DNA from: UBA6059 sp040222235
GTDB lineage: Bacteria > Bacteroidota > Bacteroidia > Cytophagales > Cyclobacteriaceae
Assembly (NCBI GenBank): GCA_040222235.1
Contig: JAVKDO010000150.1
Location: 1 to 64,000 of the forward strand
Reading direction: 5' to 3'
Length of the DNA stretch: 64,000 nt
The stretch's first letter is position 1, and the number at the start of each line of letters is the position of its first letter. Shown here in pieces: positions 52,975 to 61,242 of the stretch. A model generated the notes under the pieces. The model did no database searches. It was given only the letters and a program-made list of their open reading frames with translations, and was not told the origin of the DNA. The position numbers and the translations under genes were made by a program.

Positions 52975-54788
52975 CAGGACAAAAACGATTCTTCTTCTTT
53001 TTCATTTTCGTAGTTGCAGGAGCACTTTCTGCCCATGCGCAGCTCACACTTAGACCTCTGGGTGCTACCGCAAATCAGAGAATTCTCTCCGAAGAAGATA
53101 CTGTTGCTCTACCCTTCTGGGATGACTTCTCTGGAACAGACCCCTTCCCAGACTCCAGCAAATGGCAAGGAATAGATAGCCGAATCAGCAGAACTTTAGG
53201 GATAAGGCCGCCCTCTTTGGGAGTAGCGGTCTTTGACGGAATTACGTTCTTAGGCACTCCACACAACGCTACCACACAATTTGTTGGGCCAGCAGACAGT
53301 TTGAGTTCCAAGTTTATTGATCTTGAAGGCATACCTGAAAGTCAAAAGCCTTCAGTATGGCTTAGCTTCTTTTGGCAACTAAAAGGAAATGGCGAGATCC
53401 CAGACATGGAAGATTCGTTACGACTCCAGTTCTATGATGTGGAAGGCAATTGGTCAACCGTATGGAGTCTTACAGGAGGACTAGACAATCAAAAAGATGA
53501 TTTCGAACAAGTACTCATTCAGCTCAATCGCCAGGAGTATTTCCATGCAGGCTTTCGATTTAGGTTTCAGAGTTTCAACCGCCTGACCGGTCCTTTTGAT
53601 ACATTCTTCATTGATTATGTCTACCTCAACGAGGGCCGATCCATTTTAGATAATGTGTACTTTGATAGAGCACTGACTAGCCTTCCCTCCTACACCCTCG
53701 ATGGCTATTCGGCCATACCCATGACGCAGTTTCGCAGTAGCCCGCAAAGCTTTATCACACCACCATCCGTTGGATTTTACAATCTCGATAATCAGATCCA
53801 ACCGATCGAGTACAATGCCTACATCAGTAGGCAGGAGACTGGCGAAGTGATTGACTCACTGAATAGTCAGACTGTGGTAAATCCCGTGCCCGGTGGTCTT
53901 GAACGTAGAGTCTTCGTGGCTAATGAACCTAATACCAATGAATGGCCCTTGGAAGAGGACTCTTTGAACCTGACTACCACCTTCTTTATTACAAGCGGTG
54001 ATGATATTATCGATGGTATCAATTATCGCGTTAATGATACGATCCGCACCTCCTTCGTACTCGATGACTACTTCGCCTATGATGATGGTACAGCCGAGTT
54101 TGCTGCTGGTATCAATCAATCAAGAGGCCAACTAGCCATTCAATACTTCGCTCCCGAGTCCGATTTTCTGACGGATGTTGATATCTACTTTCCTCAGATC
54201 TTTCCTCTATCTAACGGACAGCCCATTGAGTTACTCGTCATGAAAGACTTAACTGGGGAGGTCGGTAGTATTCTCGCAAAACAGTCCTTTATTTCGCAGT
54301 TCGGTGCGAGTATCGACGAGTTTGTCAGTTACAAGTTTGAAACGCCAGTGCTTGTAAGCGATACGTTCTTTATCGGTTTTCAGCAGTTTACTGATAACTT
54401 CATCGGGATTGGACTTGATAAAAACACTGATACAGGTAATAAGGTTTTTGCCAATGTCGGCGGTGACTGGGAGCAAAATACGACAGTACCGGGAAGCTTA
54501 ATGATAAGACCCAAGTTTGCTCGCATTTCTTCAACGGTTACGTCCATTGACGAAGAGCTGATTAACCAGCTCCGCATCTACCCTAACCCTGCTCAGGATC
54601 AAATCACAATTGAGTCAATAGGCCTTGATAGGATTACGCTGATGAACATAACAGGCCAAGAGCTCTTCATGATCAACCAACCGCGGAATCGAGAAACGCT
54701 ATCATTAGCGGGATTATCAGCAGGAATTTACCTCGTAAAACTTACGCTTGGCCAACAGCAAGTGACGCGAAAGATCATTTTGCGGTAG
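52971..54788 (+). CDS. Secreted protein with T9SS type A sorting domain
   Basis: 605 residues. A signal peptide (QKRFFFFFIFVVAGALSAHAQ) is followed by a MAM/laminin-G-like beta-sandwich domain (LPFWDDFSGTDPFPDSSKWQ), a second beta-rich region (FFIDYVYLNEGRSIL and beyond), and the C-terminal type A sorting domain RIYPNPAQDQITIESIGLDR to the end. Exported by the type IX system to the surface or medium. It shares an ATGA with the PASTA gene; function unknown. Confidence 0.88.
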   Translation: MTGQKRFFFFFIFVVAGALSAHAQLTLRPLGATANQRILSEEDTVALPFWDDFSGTDPFPDSSKWQGIDSRISRTLGIRPPSLGVAVFDGITFLGTPHNATTQFVGPADSLSSKFIDLEGIPESQKPSVWLSFFWQLKGNGEIPDMEDSLRLQFYDVEGNWSTVWSLTGGLDNQKDDFEQVLIQLNRQEYFHAGFRFRFQSFNRLTGPFDTFFIDYVYLNEGRSILDNVYFDRALTSLPSYTLDGYSAIPMTQFRSSPQSFITPPSVGFYNLDNQIQPIEYNAYISRQETGEVIDSLNSQTVVNPVPGGLERRVFVANEPNTNEWPLEEDSLNLTTTFFITSGDDIIDGINYRVNDTIRTSFVLDDYFAYDDGTAEFAAGINQSRGQLAIQYFAPESDFLTDVDIYFPQIFPLSNGQPIELLVMKDLTGEVGSILAKQSFISQFGASIDEFVSYKFETPVLVSDTFFIGFQQFTDNFIGIGLDKNTDTGNKVFANVGGDWEQNTTVPGSLMIRPKFARISSTVTSIDEELINQLRIYPNPAQDQITIESIGLDRITLMNITGQELFMINQPRNRETLSLAGLSAGIYLVKLTLGQQQVTRKIILR

Positions 54789-54803
54789 CTCTATATAGAG
54801 GCA

Positions 54804-55919
54804 TCACTCTGCACCAAAAGGGCTGGGACTAAAGCACAGTATAAATACGATCAAAGCTACCCAGCCTAGCACTTTTCTCTCGATGGACAAAGGCCGATCA
54901 TCCAATACAGGCGGATGATACACACCAAGGAATCGACCAATTAGAAAAGCAAAAACCAACCAGCCTGTATAGCCCTCGAAATCAGGCCAAAAGAAACTGA
55001 TGAAGAATTGTACCGAGAGTACGATTGATGCATACATCAGCCTGTTTTTCTTACTTGGTGTCATCGAGTAAAACATGTAATAGAGCATCGCTAAATAACC
55101 GACCAGGTAAAGGGCAAAGCTCTCATCCATCTGATGAGGGTTGATGATGCCTATGCCGGAATAAGTCACCAAAAGGACAAAGAGCGTAGGTGCTATCCGT
55201 CTGTGCCATTTCGCCCCTACAAGGCCATAAAGTATATGCCCGCCATCAAGCTGACCTATCGGTAATAAATTGAGTGCGGTAAAAAACAAAGCGAGATATC
55301 CCGCAAAGAGCAAAGGATAGTGTATGACTTCATTAGCGTTAGGCACTAGAGCCGGATTAGCAACGTAATTTTCAAACAACCAAAACATGATCGTCGGCCC
55401 TATTTGAAAGCTAATACCTTCACTATCCTCATAAGCATGTTGCGGATAATCAAGACCCCATTGCTCATATTCCGGGTGAATCTCGAAGATGTATTCTGCC
55501 GGTGGAAGATTCGTGAATCCAATGAACAAAACCGCGACTGCCACCACAAACCCTGCTAATGGTCCTGCTATCCCAATGTCAAAATACTCCTTACGACTTT
55601 GAATGTGATCTTTGATCTTGATGAATGCCCCCATCGTACCTATCGACAGACCAATGCCAAAAAACCACATGGGGATATAGTACGGGAGCGTCACTTTTAC
55701 TTTATGGTACTGCGCAGTGAAGTAATGACCAAACTCATGAACAGTCAAAATGAGCAAGAACGGAAAAGAGAAAGCAAAGCCATCACTGAACTCTGACCAC
55801 TGAAAGTCCTCCATCCATACCGAGCGCCCCAACCATTCCAGCCCGGCCATCGTGGTAGTGAAAATGGTAAGCAGAAATAGGCTGATCTGTATGATCAACT
55901 GCTTGTTTTTCTTTAGCAT
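54804..55919 (-). CDS. Site-2-protease family (M50) membrane metalloprotease
   Basis: 371 residues, about eight transmembrane helices. Catalytic motif TVHEFGHYFTAQYHKV (HExxH) and the third zinc ligand in NLLPIGQLDGGHILYG (LDG). No PDZ domain is visible, so it is the minimal polytopic type. Members cut transmembrane or anti-sigma proteins inside the membrane. It is followed by a HAD gene 4 bases upstream in the same orientation, probably one transcript. A 12-bp palindrome CTCTATATAGAG lies at 54789-54800 between the convergent genes. Confidence 0.92.
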   Translation of the reverse strand: MLKKNKQLIIQISLFLLTIFTTTMAGLEWLGRSVWMEDFQWSEFSDGFAFSFPFLLILTVHEFGHYFTAQYHKVKVTLPYYIPMWFFGIGLSIGTMGAFIKIKDHIQSRKEYFDIGIAGPLAGFVVAVAVLFIGFTNLPPAEYIFEIHPEYEQWGLDYPQHAYEDSEGISFQIGPTIMFWLFENYVANPALVPNANEVIHYPLLFAGYLALFFTALNLLPIGQLDGGHILYGLVGAKWHRRIAPTLFVLLVTYSGIGIINPHQMDESFALYLVGYLAMLYYMFYSMTPSKKNRLMYASIVLSVQFFISFFWPDFEGYTGWLVFAFLIGRFLGVYHPPVLDDRPLSIERKVLGWVALIVFILCFSPSPFGAE

Positions 55920-55923
55920 TGGC

Positions 55924-56541
55924 TCAGAATAAAGATAGTATCTCGTTTGGAAATTTTACTTGATGCGCTTGCCAGCCATTCTTCTTAGCCGCTTCAAGAT
56001 TGTCTAACCGATCGTCTAGAAAAAGGGTTTCCTCAGGCTTGATTCCATTTTCGGTTATCACAAAATCGTAAATCTCAGCATCTGGCTTTCGCATGCCAAT
56101 ATCATGACTGAAGCAGACTTGGTGCGCAAACGCATTCAAATGCGACTTGCCACTTACTTCTTTCAGAATACGATGGAAAGCCTGCTCATGGATCTCATTA
56201 GTATTGCTTAGCACCATCACTTCATACCTCTCTTGCAACTGTAGCATCAAATCAAGCCTAGGCTGCTCTATAGCACCCAGCATCGCATTCCATGCCTGAT
56301 CAAGCTCCTGGTCACTCGCTTCTACTAGTAGCAGGTTTCTCAATTCATCTCGAAAATTCTCTGAGGAGATTAAGCCTTTTTCATAATCGAGAAACAGCTG
56401 ATTGTGCTGGAAAACATCTAGCATTTCTGTTTCGGGCTGTCCTGATAGTTTGGCAAACGACTTGACAGTAGCAGTGGTATCTAGGTCGATAATTACCCCT
56501 CCTAAGTCAAAGATGATTGTTTTGATGTTTTGTAAATCCAA
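55924..56541 (-). CDS. HAD-superfamily phosphatase (YihX-like)
   Basis: 205 residues. Motif I is TIIFDLGGVIIDLD, motif II VMVLSNTNEIH (Ser/Thr), motif III with Lys in MRKPDAEIYDFV and motif IV ETLFLDDRLDNLEAAK. A helical cap follows motif I (residues ~15-85). The FDLGGV form is typical of the alpha-D-glucose-1-phosphate phosphatase YihX group. The substrate is uncertain. It is cytoplasmic and lies upstream of the M50 protease. Confidence 0.9.
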   Translation of the reverse strand: MDLQNIKTIIFDLGGVIIDLDTTATVKSFAKLSGQPETEMLDVFQHNQLFLDYEKGLISSENFRDELRNLLLVEASDQELDQAWNAMLGAIEQPRLDLMLQLQERYEVMVLSNTNEIHEQAFHRILKEVSGKSHLNAFAHQVCFSHDIGMRKPDAEIYDFVITENGIKPEETLFLDDRLDNLEAAKKNGWQAHQVKFPNEILSLF

Positions 56542-56583
56542 GGCTTGCTAAATGAGCGGCAAATATCTAATATTGCACTCCTA

Positions 56584-56615
56584 TTTCAAAAGACTTGAGC
56601 AGCTCATTAAATTGG
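56584..56615 (+). promoter_or_regulatory. Possible promoter of tRNA-Ile(CAU)
   Basis: TTTC (56584-56587) and, 20 bases on, TAAATTGG (56608-56615), each one mismatch from the Bacteroidota TTTG / TAnnTTTG pattern; the tRNA starts 19 bases later. Confidence 0.35.
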
Positions 56616-56633
56616 GTTTCATTTCTGATGGAA

Positions 56634-56707
56634 GGGCCTATAGCTCAGTTGGTTAGAGCACCTGACTCATAATCAGGTGGTCCCTGGTTCGAGTCCAGGT
56701 GGGCCCA
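56634..56707 (+). tRNA. tRNA-Ile(CAU), lysidine type
   Basis: Complete cloverleaf of 74 bases. Acceptor stem GGGCCTA / TGGGCCC with A discriminator, D arm AGCTCAGTTGGTTAGAGC, anticodon stem CCTGA-CTCATAA-TCAGG with anticodon CAT, T arm CCTGG-TTCGAGT-CCAGG; CCA is not encoded. A CAU anticodon may be Met or Ile2. Pairs C4-G69 and C5-G68 are the features by which TilS selects tRNA-Ile2 over tRNA-Met in E. coli, so isoleucine with lysidine-34 is the better call. Confidence 0.9.
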
Positions 56708-56718
56708 CATTGATAATC

Positions 56719-56755
56719 AAGCACTTACTTCTGAGAATGATGTGAGTGCTTTTTT
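56719..56755 (+). terminator. Terminator downstream of the tRNA
   Basis: A 10-bp stem with one wobble, AAGCACTTAC / GTGAGTGCTT (56719-56728, 56742-56751), ending in TTTTTT. Confidence 0.85.
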
Positions 56756-56756
56756 G

Positions 56757-56778
56757 TTTGCACGCAATTTGCACTCAA
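56757..56778. repeat. Two tandem 11-bp repeats beside the tRNA
   Basis: TTTGCACGCAA (56757-56767) followed at once by TTTGCACTCAA (56768-56778), one mismatch. Such repeats next to a tRNA can be integrase arm sites, but no integrase is here. The region 56779-57001 holds no supported gene. Confidence 0.45.
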
Positions 56779-57001
56779 ACCTCAACTAACAGTGCTCCGA
56801 AGCGGATTGACTTTGGCACTAGTAAATCAACGTGAAACAATAACTCAACAGGGACAGACTCTTCTATATTTACGCCACTCTTTCTTATACTCGGCCTATA
56901 GGTAGAGCATAATACTGAGTGCGCAGCTAGAATGGCATTTTTGCCAAGTTTTGAGCATGTGCCGCTCTCATGTGATATTCTTAGCCCATCCATAGAACTT
57001 C

Positions 57002-59041
57002 TTATGGCCCAACCTTAAAACTCTGGCTCGGCGTACCTGACATACATCTTGAGATGACTGGAAAGGCCTCCGTGATCACATAGAAGTAGCCGAAGTTCTC
57101 CCCTCCTACGGTGATGGACTGGCTGATACCATTGCACTCATCCAAGTCGCCAATACTTGAGATGTATTCATAGTCGTTAGTGTATTTGCCGTTGTACTCA
57201 CCGCAGGGTTCTGAGATACCATCTCCCGAACGCTGGCCAGCCTTCACTTGATAGCTCGGCTGAAGTTCTGTAAGTGCACCTAAAGCATTAGGCCCGTATT
57301 TGTACACGATGGGGAAGCCATCTGCAGCCCAACCAATCAATAATGGCTCGCTAGGTGTGGTATTACCCGATCCTATTCCCGGTAGGAGATCATCTGCAAA
57401 GTCGGCCATATCGCCGTGGTAGTGTATCCTACCCAGCCCGCGAGACTGATCCGGCTGTAAGTGCGAAATATTGCAGTCCAGCCCCACCTGCTCCATGTTG
57501 TTGGTCGGCTCGAAGACCCAGTCCCAATTGAACTCCCCAGTATTAGCGTCTGTGAAGATGAAGGGGGTGCCGGGTGCTGGATCGATCGGCACGCCATTCA
57601 CGGCCACACCGAACTTCCAGTTGGGTGTAAAGTCATCCTTGAGAATGCTGGTGATTGAAGAGGCAAGCGATGGGGTAGCGTCTACAGAGTAGGTTTCAGT
57701 ATCCGATATCAGGTCGGTGATCCCAAGGTTAGCGACCTGATTGCGAAAGTCATGCTCCGGGACACCATTAGTGACAATGGTACGTGTATCTCCAGAAACC
57801 GTCATATTGTAACTATTTGCCACAGTGGGAGATTGATTACAAGCGAAGAAATCCTGATCCATAGAGTTATCGTTACTACAGCTCACCAGCACCTCATCAT
57901 CATCCATGATCGTTACTTCAACCATGTTGGGGCTAACTAGGATATAACCTTGCGGTAGGTCAGCCTCCAAAAGGGTAAGTATAACAGTCTCATCAGTTTC
58001 TTCTTCAGTGTCATCGATACTCGTGAGGGCAAAACTGCCACTTTGGGTGCCATTGGCTATGGTCACTGCGCCAGACAACATTTGATAATCCATCCCGTCA
58101 GTTGCTGTGCCAGATGCTTCATAGCCAATAGTTACATCGGCACCTGTATCATTCGTCTTCGAAAGTGATACTGTGATCATAGCCGTCCCATTCTCGTCTA
58201 TGGCTGGCTTGTCTGTCGCTATCGTCACCATTACTGTCTCGGCGGTTTGATCATTGTCAGTGATCATCAGTGTGACCGCATCTGTGTCGGATAGTTCATA
58301 GTTTTCCGGTAGGCCTGCAGTCGAAAGAGTTAGCACCAAGGACTCCCCTGACTCTACGTCTTCATCGTCGATCGTTGCTATATCAATGGTACCGCTGCTC
58401 TGTCCGTCAGCAATGCTAATGGACCCAGAGAGCGCTTCAAAATCATCCACGCTGGTAGCATCCCCGGAAAGGCTATAGGCAATGACCACAGGACTCCCAG
58501 TACTATTCGCCTCCGATAGAGAGACTGTCAACTCCGCAGCTCCCCCTTCTTCTACCTCGATTTTGTCTAGACTGATACCTACCAGAATAGCATCAGGTGA
58601 GGGTTCGACATCATTATCAGTAATCGTCAGAGTCACATTGGCAGGCGATCCCATGGAGACACCTGATGGTAAGGCATTAGCGGATATCGCTATCAAAAGT
58701 GACTCGGAGGGTTCTAAAGTATCGTCATCTAAGGTGCTGATCGTTACGTTCGAGGTAGATTGACCGCTAGGGAAGCTCACCGCACCCGAAAGGGTACTGT
58801 AGTCATTGGAAGATGCATCACCACCTGTGGTGTAGCCCACGATCAGTGTTGAACCAGTGCTATTGACTTCTGTCAGCGTAAAGGTGAGCTCAGCGGACTG
58901 ACCTTCTTCGATGCTGCTGGGAGATAAACTAACAGACAAATTCGCCATAAATGGCTCAATAGTGGTGTCGTCATCGCCTCCGCCACAGGCGAGGAGTAGA
59001 AACAAAAAAGTGAGACTTAGTAGTGAGGATAAGTACTTCAT
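57002..59041 (-). CDS. Calx-beta and YHYH-domain lipoprotein
   Basis: 679 residues. Lipoprotein signal ending LLLAC then GGGDDD. Three Calx-beta repeats follow (each with a VTLTITDND / VTLMITDND / VEVTIMDDD end), which usually bind calcium. The C-terminal ~280 residues are a YHYH domain: FKFGV-type WKFGVAVNGVPIDP, RIHYHGDMADF and LIGWAADGFPIVYKYG. YHYH proteins are extracellular with unknown catalytic role; the His pair could bind metal. It overlaps the upstream DUF6702-like gene by 4 bases (ATGA), so the two act as a unit. Confidence 0.9.
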   Translation of the reverse strand: MKYLSSLLSLTFLFLLLACGGGDDDTTIEPFMANLSVSLSPSSIEEGQSAELTFTLTEVNSTGSTLIVGYTTGGDASSNDYSTLSGAVSFPSGQSTSNVTISTLDDDTLEPSESLLIAISANALPSGVSMGSPANVTLTITDNDVEPSPDAILVGISLDKIEVEEGGAAELTVSLSEANSTGSPVVIAYSLSGDATSVDDFEALSGSISIADGQSSGTIDIATIDDEDVESGESLVLTLSTAGLPENYELSDTDAVTLMITDNDQTAETVMVTIATDKPAIDENGTAMITVSLSKTNDTGADVTIGYEASGTATDGMDYQMLSGAVTIANGTQSGSFALTSIDDTEEETDETVILTLLEADLPQGYILVSPNMVEVTIMDDDEVLVSCSNDNSMDQDFFACNQSPTVANSYNMTVSGDTRTIVTNGVPEHDFRNQVANLGITDLISDTETYSVDATPSLASSITSILKDDFTPNWKFGVAVNGVPIDPAPGTPFIFTDANTGEFNWDWVFEPTNNMEQVGLDCNISHLQPDQSRGLGRIHYHGDMADFADDLLPGIGSGNTTPSEPLLIGWAADGFPIVYKYGPNALGALTELQPSYQVKAGQRSGDGISEPCGEYNGKYTNDYEYISSIGDLDECNGISQSITVGGENFGYFYVITEAFPVISRCMSGTPSQSFKVGP

Positions 59042-59499
59042 GGATAAGTGATTTTAGTGGACATTCGGTCTTTATCCAGGCGAAAGGTCCTGGACTTATC
59101 AGTAATATTTAATCTGAACAAGTTGATATGGTCGTCTACCTCGGCGACAAGGCAGGTGTTGGTAAACTCTACCATTTCGACTTTGGAAAAGTCGTCGGTC
59201 AGGAAGTAGCTGATCTCTACAAAATCATCAGTGATCTCAGCATTTTCGAGCTGCGGAACGATGGGCTGTTCATTGATGAGCAGTACCATGTGTTGGCCGA
59301 CATAGTCTTGAAAGCATTGATCGACCTGGTTGTAATCGCTGCAAGTGATGGCTTCCAACAGGTTGAGTCGGTCTAATCGTACTAAAAGTGAAAGCTCGTC
59401 CCCCTCTCGATTGATCTCAAAAAGGCCCATTTTAAATTCGTGGGCTCGAGCTGTGATGCCCGACCCTGCTATCAACAAAACAATGAGTAATACACGCAT
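59038..59499 (-). CDS. Exported DUF6702-like protein
   Basis: 153 residues from the ATG at 59499, which gives a signal peptide (RVLLIVLLIAGSGITARAHE) ending before HEFKMGLFEI. The remaining beta-rich chain, with FRLNITDKSRTFRLDKDR at the end, resembles DUF6702 proteins of Bacteroidota, which are periplasmic. The call is by pattern only. It is coupled by ATGA to the YHYH lipoprotein gene. Confidence 0.7.
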   Translation of the reverse strand: MRVLLIVLLIAGSGITARAHEFKMGLFEINREGDELSLLVRLDRLNLLEAITCSDYNQVDQCFQDYVGQHMVLLINEQPIVPQLENAEITDDFVEISYFLTDDFSKVEMVEFTNTCLVAEVDDHINLFRLNITDKSRTFRLDKDRMSTKITYP

Positions 59500-59664
59500 A
59501 AACGGTTGGTGGTTCTTGTGTGACAAATACTACTTAAGATCGCAATTATTGGCTGACAGGGTAAAGACGAAGAAGACTGAGCGTTACCCAACCCCCTGAC
59601 TAAAACATCTAAATCATTAAATCAATCTACCGAAATTTGACATTGCTAGATATCAATTGTCCTA

Positions 59665-60265
59665 ATGACGAGATCATTTATAATAAAACCAAAGACGCTC
59701 CTCTTGATTGATGCTTTCGGGGCTGTTTTATCCACTGTGTTCCTGGGGCTAGTACTTGTAGCATGGCAAGAGCACATCGGGATGCCTGCAGAGGTACTTT
59801 ACCTACTCGCTGGCTTGGCCTGCTTGTTCGCGATTTATTCTTTTAGCTGCTATCTCTTGGTGGCGAACATTAATAAAAAATTTCTTGAAACCAACTATCC
59901 CCTGGTCGGGCACCCCGAGGCAAGCCGTCGGGGTACCCGTCTGCCGACGAGGCAGGTTTCGTTGGTTTCATTTTGATCTGAAGATCAAAAACCGAAATTA
60001 TTTATTTGGATCCCCGCCTTCGCGGGGATGACGGTTTTATTGGAACCCCGGGGAAGAGCCCCGAGGAATTCATTCGATCAAAAAACATGTTCAAGTCATT
60101 GCCTATGCTAATCTGACGTACTGTTGTGTAACTGCTATCTTGGTGGTCTATCTATTTGACGCTCTTACCGCATTAGGTGTGCTATACTTTGTTGGAGAGA
60201 TGCTTCTAATCGTTGGGCTGGTACTCACGGAATTGAAGACAGCTGCAGGATTATCCAAAAAATAG
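59665..60265 (+). pseudogene. Small four-helix membrane protein gene split by a non-coding insert
   Basis: The 5' part (59665-59886, 74 codons: two to three hydrophobic helices, TLLLIDAFGAVLSTVFLGLVL, YLLAGLACLFAIYSFSCYL) ends at INKKFL. The 3' part (60092-60265) continues as VIAYANLTYCCVTAILVVYL to LTELKTAAGLSKK and a stop, also strongly hydrophobic. Joining them gives a sensible ~130-residue protein. The 205-base insert between them is not a multiple of three and puts a stop in both frames, so no full protein can be made. The family name is unknown to me. Confidence 0.75.
59886..60091. repeat. Structured ~205-bp insert made of nested hairpins
   Basis: A 10-bp inverted repeat TGAAACCAAC / GTTGGTTTCA (59886-59895, 59961-59970) encloses two hairpins: ACCCCGAGGC-AA-GCC-G-TCGGGGT (59912-59934) and CTGCC-GACGA-GGCAG (59941-59955). 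To the right are TTTTGATC-TGAA-GATCAAAA (59971-59990), ATCCCCGC-CTTC-GCGGGGAT (60010-60029) and CGGGG-AAGAG-CCCCG (60049-60063). Ends CTTGAA / TTCAAG are inverted. It is GC-richer than its host gene and lacks an open frame. Confidence 0.8.
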
Positions 60266-60298
60266 AAACCTCCAAGGTTTCGAAAACCTTGGAGGTTT
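60266..60298. repeat. REP-like 15-bp hairpin, 3-base loop
   Basis: AAACCTCCAAGGTTT-CGA-AAACCTTGGAGGTTT is a perfect stem beginning right after the stop codon of the split gene. The core AAACCT-nnn-AGGTTT is shared with the element at 13996-14086. The region 60299-60400 shows nothing else. Confidence 0.8.
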
Positions 60299-60400
60299 GG
60301 TCTTAAAAGTGATCAGATGAATATTGAACCAATATTGTCCGTACTTCATGCTGTTATAAAGCAACCAACAAAACTCGTCGGACCACTAAATTCTGGTAGG

Positions 60401-61117
60401 TTACCTACTCGGAGGTGTCGTTGGCCGTACTTCGATCTTACTCGGTAGCGTTCTTGGGTGCATGTTCAACAGATCAATGACCATCTGACCCAGGTCTTCA
60501 ATTTGGATCTTCCAGCCATCCGCGTCATTAGGTGTGTGATCGTTAAAATAGGTGGCCACCGATCCCGGCATTATGGTGGTCATCTTGATACCGTACTTTC
60601 TCAAGTCCAGCATAGCAGCTTGTGTGAAGCCCGTCAAACCGAACTTGCTGGCATTGTAAGCAGAACCTCCAGCAAAGAAGTTGGTGCCAGCCAGGCTTGA
60701 AATAGTGATATAGTAGCCCCGAGATTTTTTGAGTGCTGGTATCGTTGACTTGAGCGTATAAAATGCTCCTGTCAGGTTGATGCCTATCGTTTCAGTCCAT
60801 TGCTCTGGAGTGATGTCCTCCACAGACCCAAAGTGACCTAACCCGGCGTTGGCAATCACTACATCTATCCCACCCCAGTTATTGACAAGCTCATCTGCAA
60901 CAGCCTGCTGACTTTCAAAGCTTCGCACATCTGATGCAAAACCGAGGATCTCTCCTTTTCCGATCTTCTTCAGTTCTTCCACCGCTGCATCCGCACCGAC
61001 CTGTGTTCGGCTGGTAATCGCCACTTTCATTCCTTGTTCGAGCATTGCCTGTGCTATGCCGTATCCTATGCCTTTGCTTCCTCCTGTGATGAGGGCTGTT
61101 TTTCCTTGTAGATTCAT
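60401..61117 (-). CDS. Short-chain dehydrogenase/reductase (SDR)
   Basis: 238 residues from the ATG at 61117; an upstream start at 61213 would translate the A/C-rich leader. Cofactor motif ALITGGSKGIGYGIA (TGxxxGIG), NAG motif VIANAGLG, and the catalytic triad Ser (ITISSLAGTN), Tyr and Lys (YNASKFGLTGF, i.e. YxxxK). NAD(P)-dependent oxidoreduction in the cytoplasm; the position after the sugar isomerase suggests a keto-sugar or polyol substrate. It is the last gene of the right-hand sugar operon. Confidence 0.94.
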   Translation of the reverse strand: MNLQGKTALITGGSKGIGYGIAQAMLEQGMKVAITSRTQVGADAAVEELKKIGKGEILGFASDVRSFESQQAVADELVNNWGGIDVVIANAGLGHFGSVEDITPEQWTETIGINLTGAFYTLKSTIPALKKSRGYYITISSLAGTNFFAGGSAYNASKFGLTGFTQAAMLDLRKYGIKMTTIMPGSVATYFNDHTPNDADGWKIQIEDLGQMVIDLLNMHPRTLPSKIEVRPTTPPSR

Positions 61118-61118
61118 T

Positions 61119-61172
61119 TTGTTGTTGGTTATTAGTACTTGGTCGCTAGTCGTTGGTCCTTGGTAGTTAGTA
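61119..61172 (-). promoter_or_regulatory. A/C-rich repetitive 5' leader of the SDR gene
   Basis: Read in gene direction, this is a G-poor series of CCAA/CTAA/CGAC words (CTACCAAGGACCAACGACTA, then GCGACCAAGTACTAATAACC) directly before the ATG. The same type of sequence precedes the sugar isomerase gene (62158-62250). Confidence 0.55.
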
Positions 61173-61242
61173 AATGAAGAACAGCAGCGAATGATATAAG
61201 AAGTAAACCACAAACAGAGCGCGAAGTTCCGCTAATAGCGAA

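Noticed and set aside
54789..54800. Palindrome CTCTATATAGAG as terminator
   Set aside because: Short, A/T-rich and no T-run; could be chance.
56775..56993. 72-codon minus-strand frame after the tRNA
   Set aside because: No recognisable domain; not enough to call an integrase remnant.
61118..61213. N-terminal extension of the SDR protein
   Set aside because: It only translates the A/C-rich leader; the SDR fold begins at ATG 61117.
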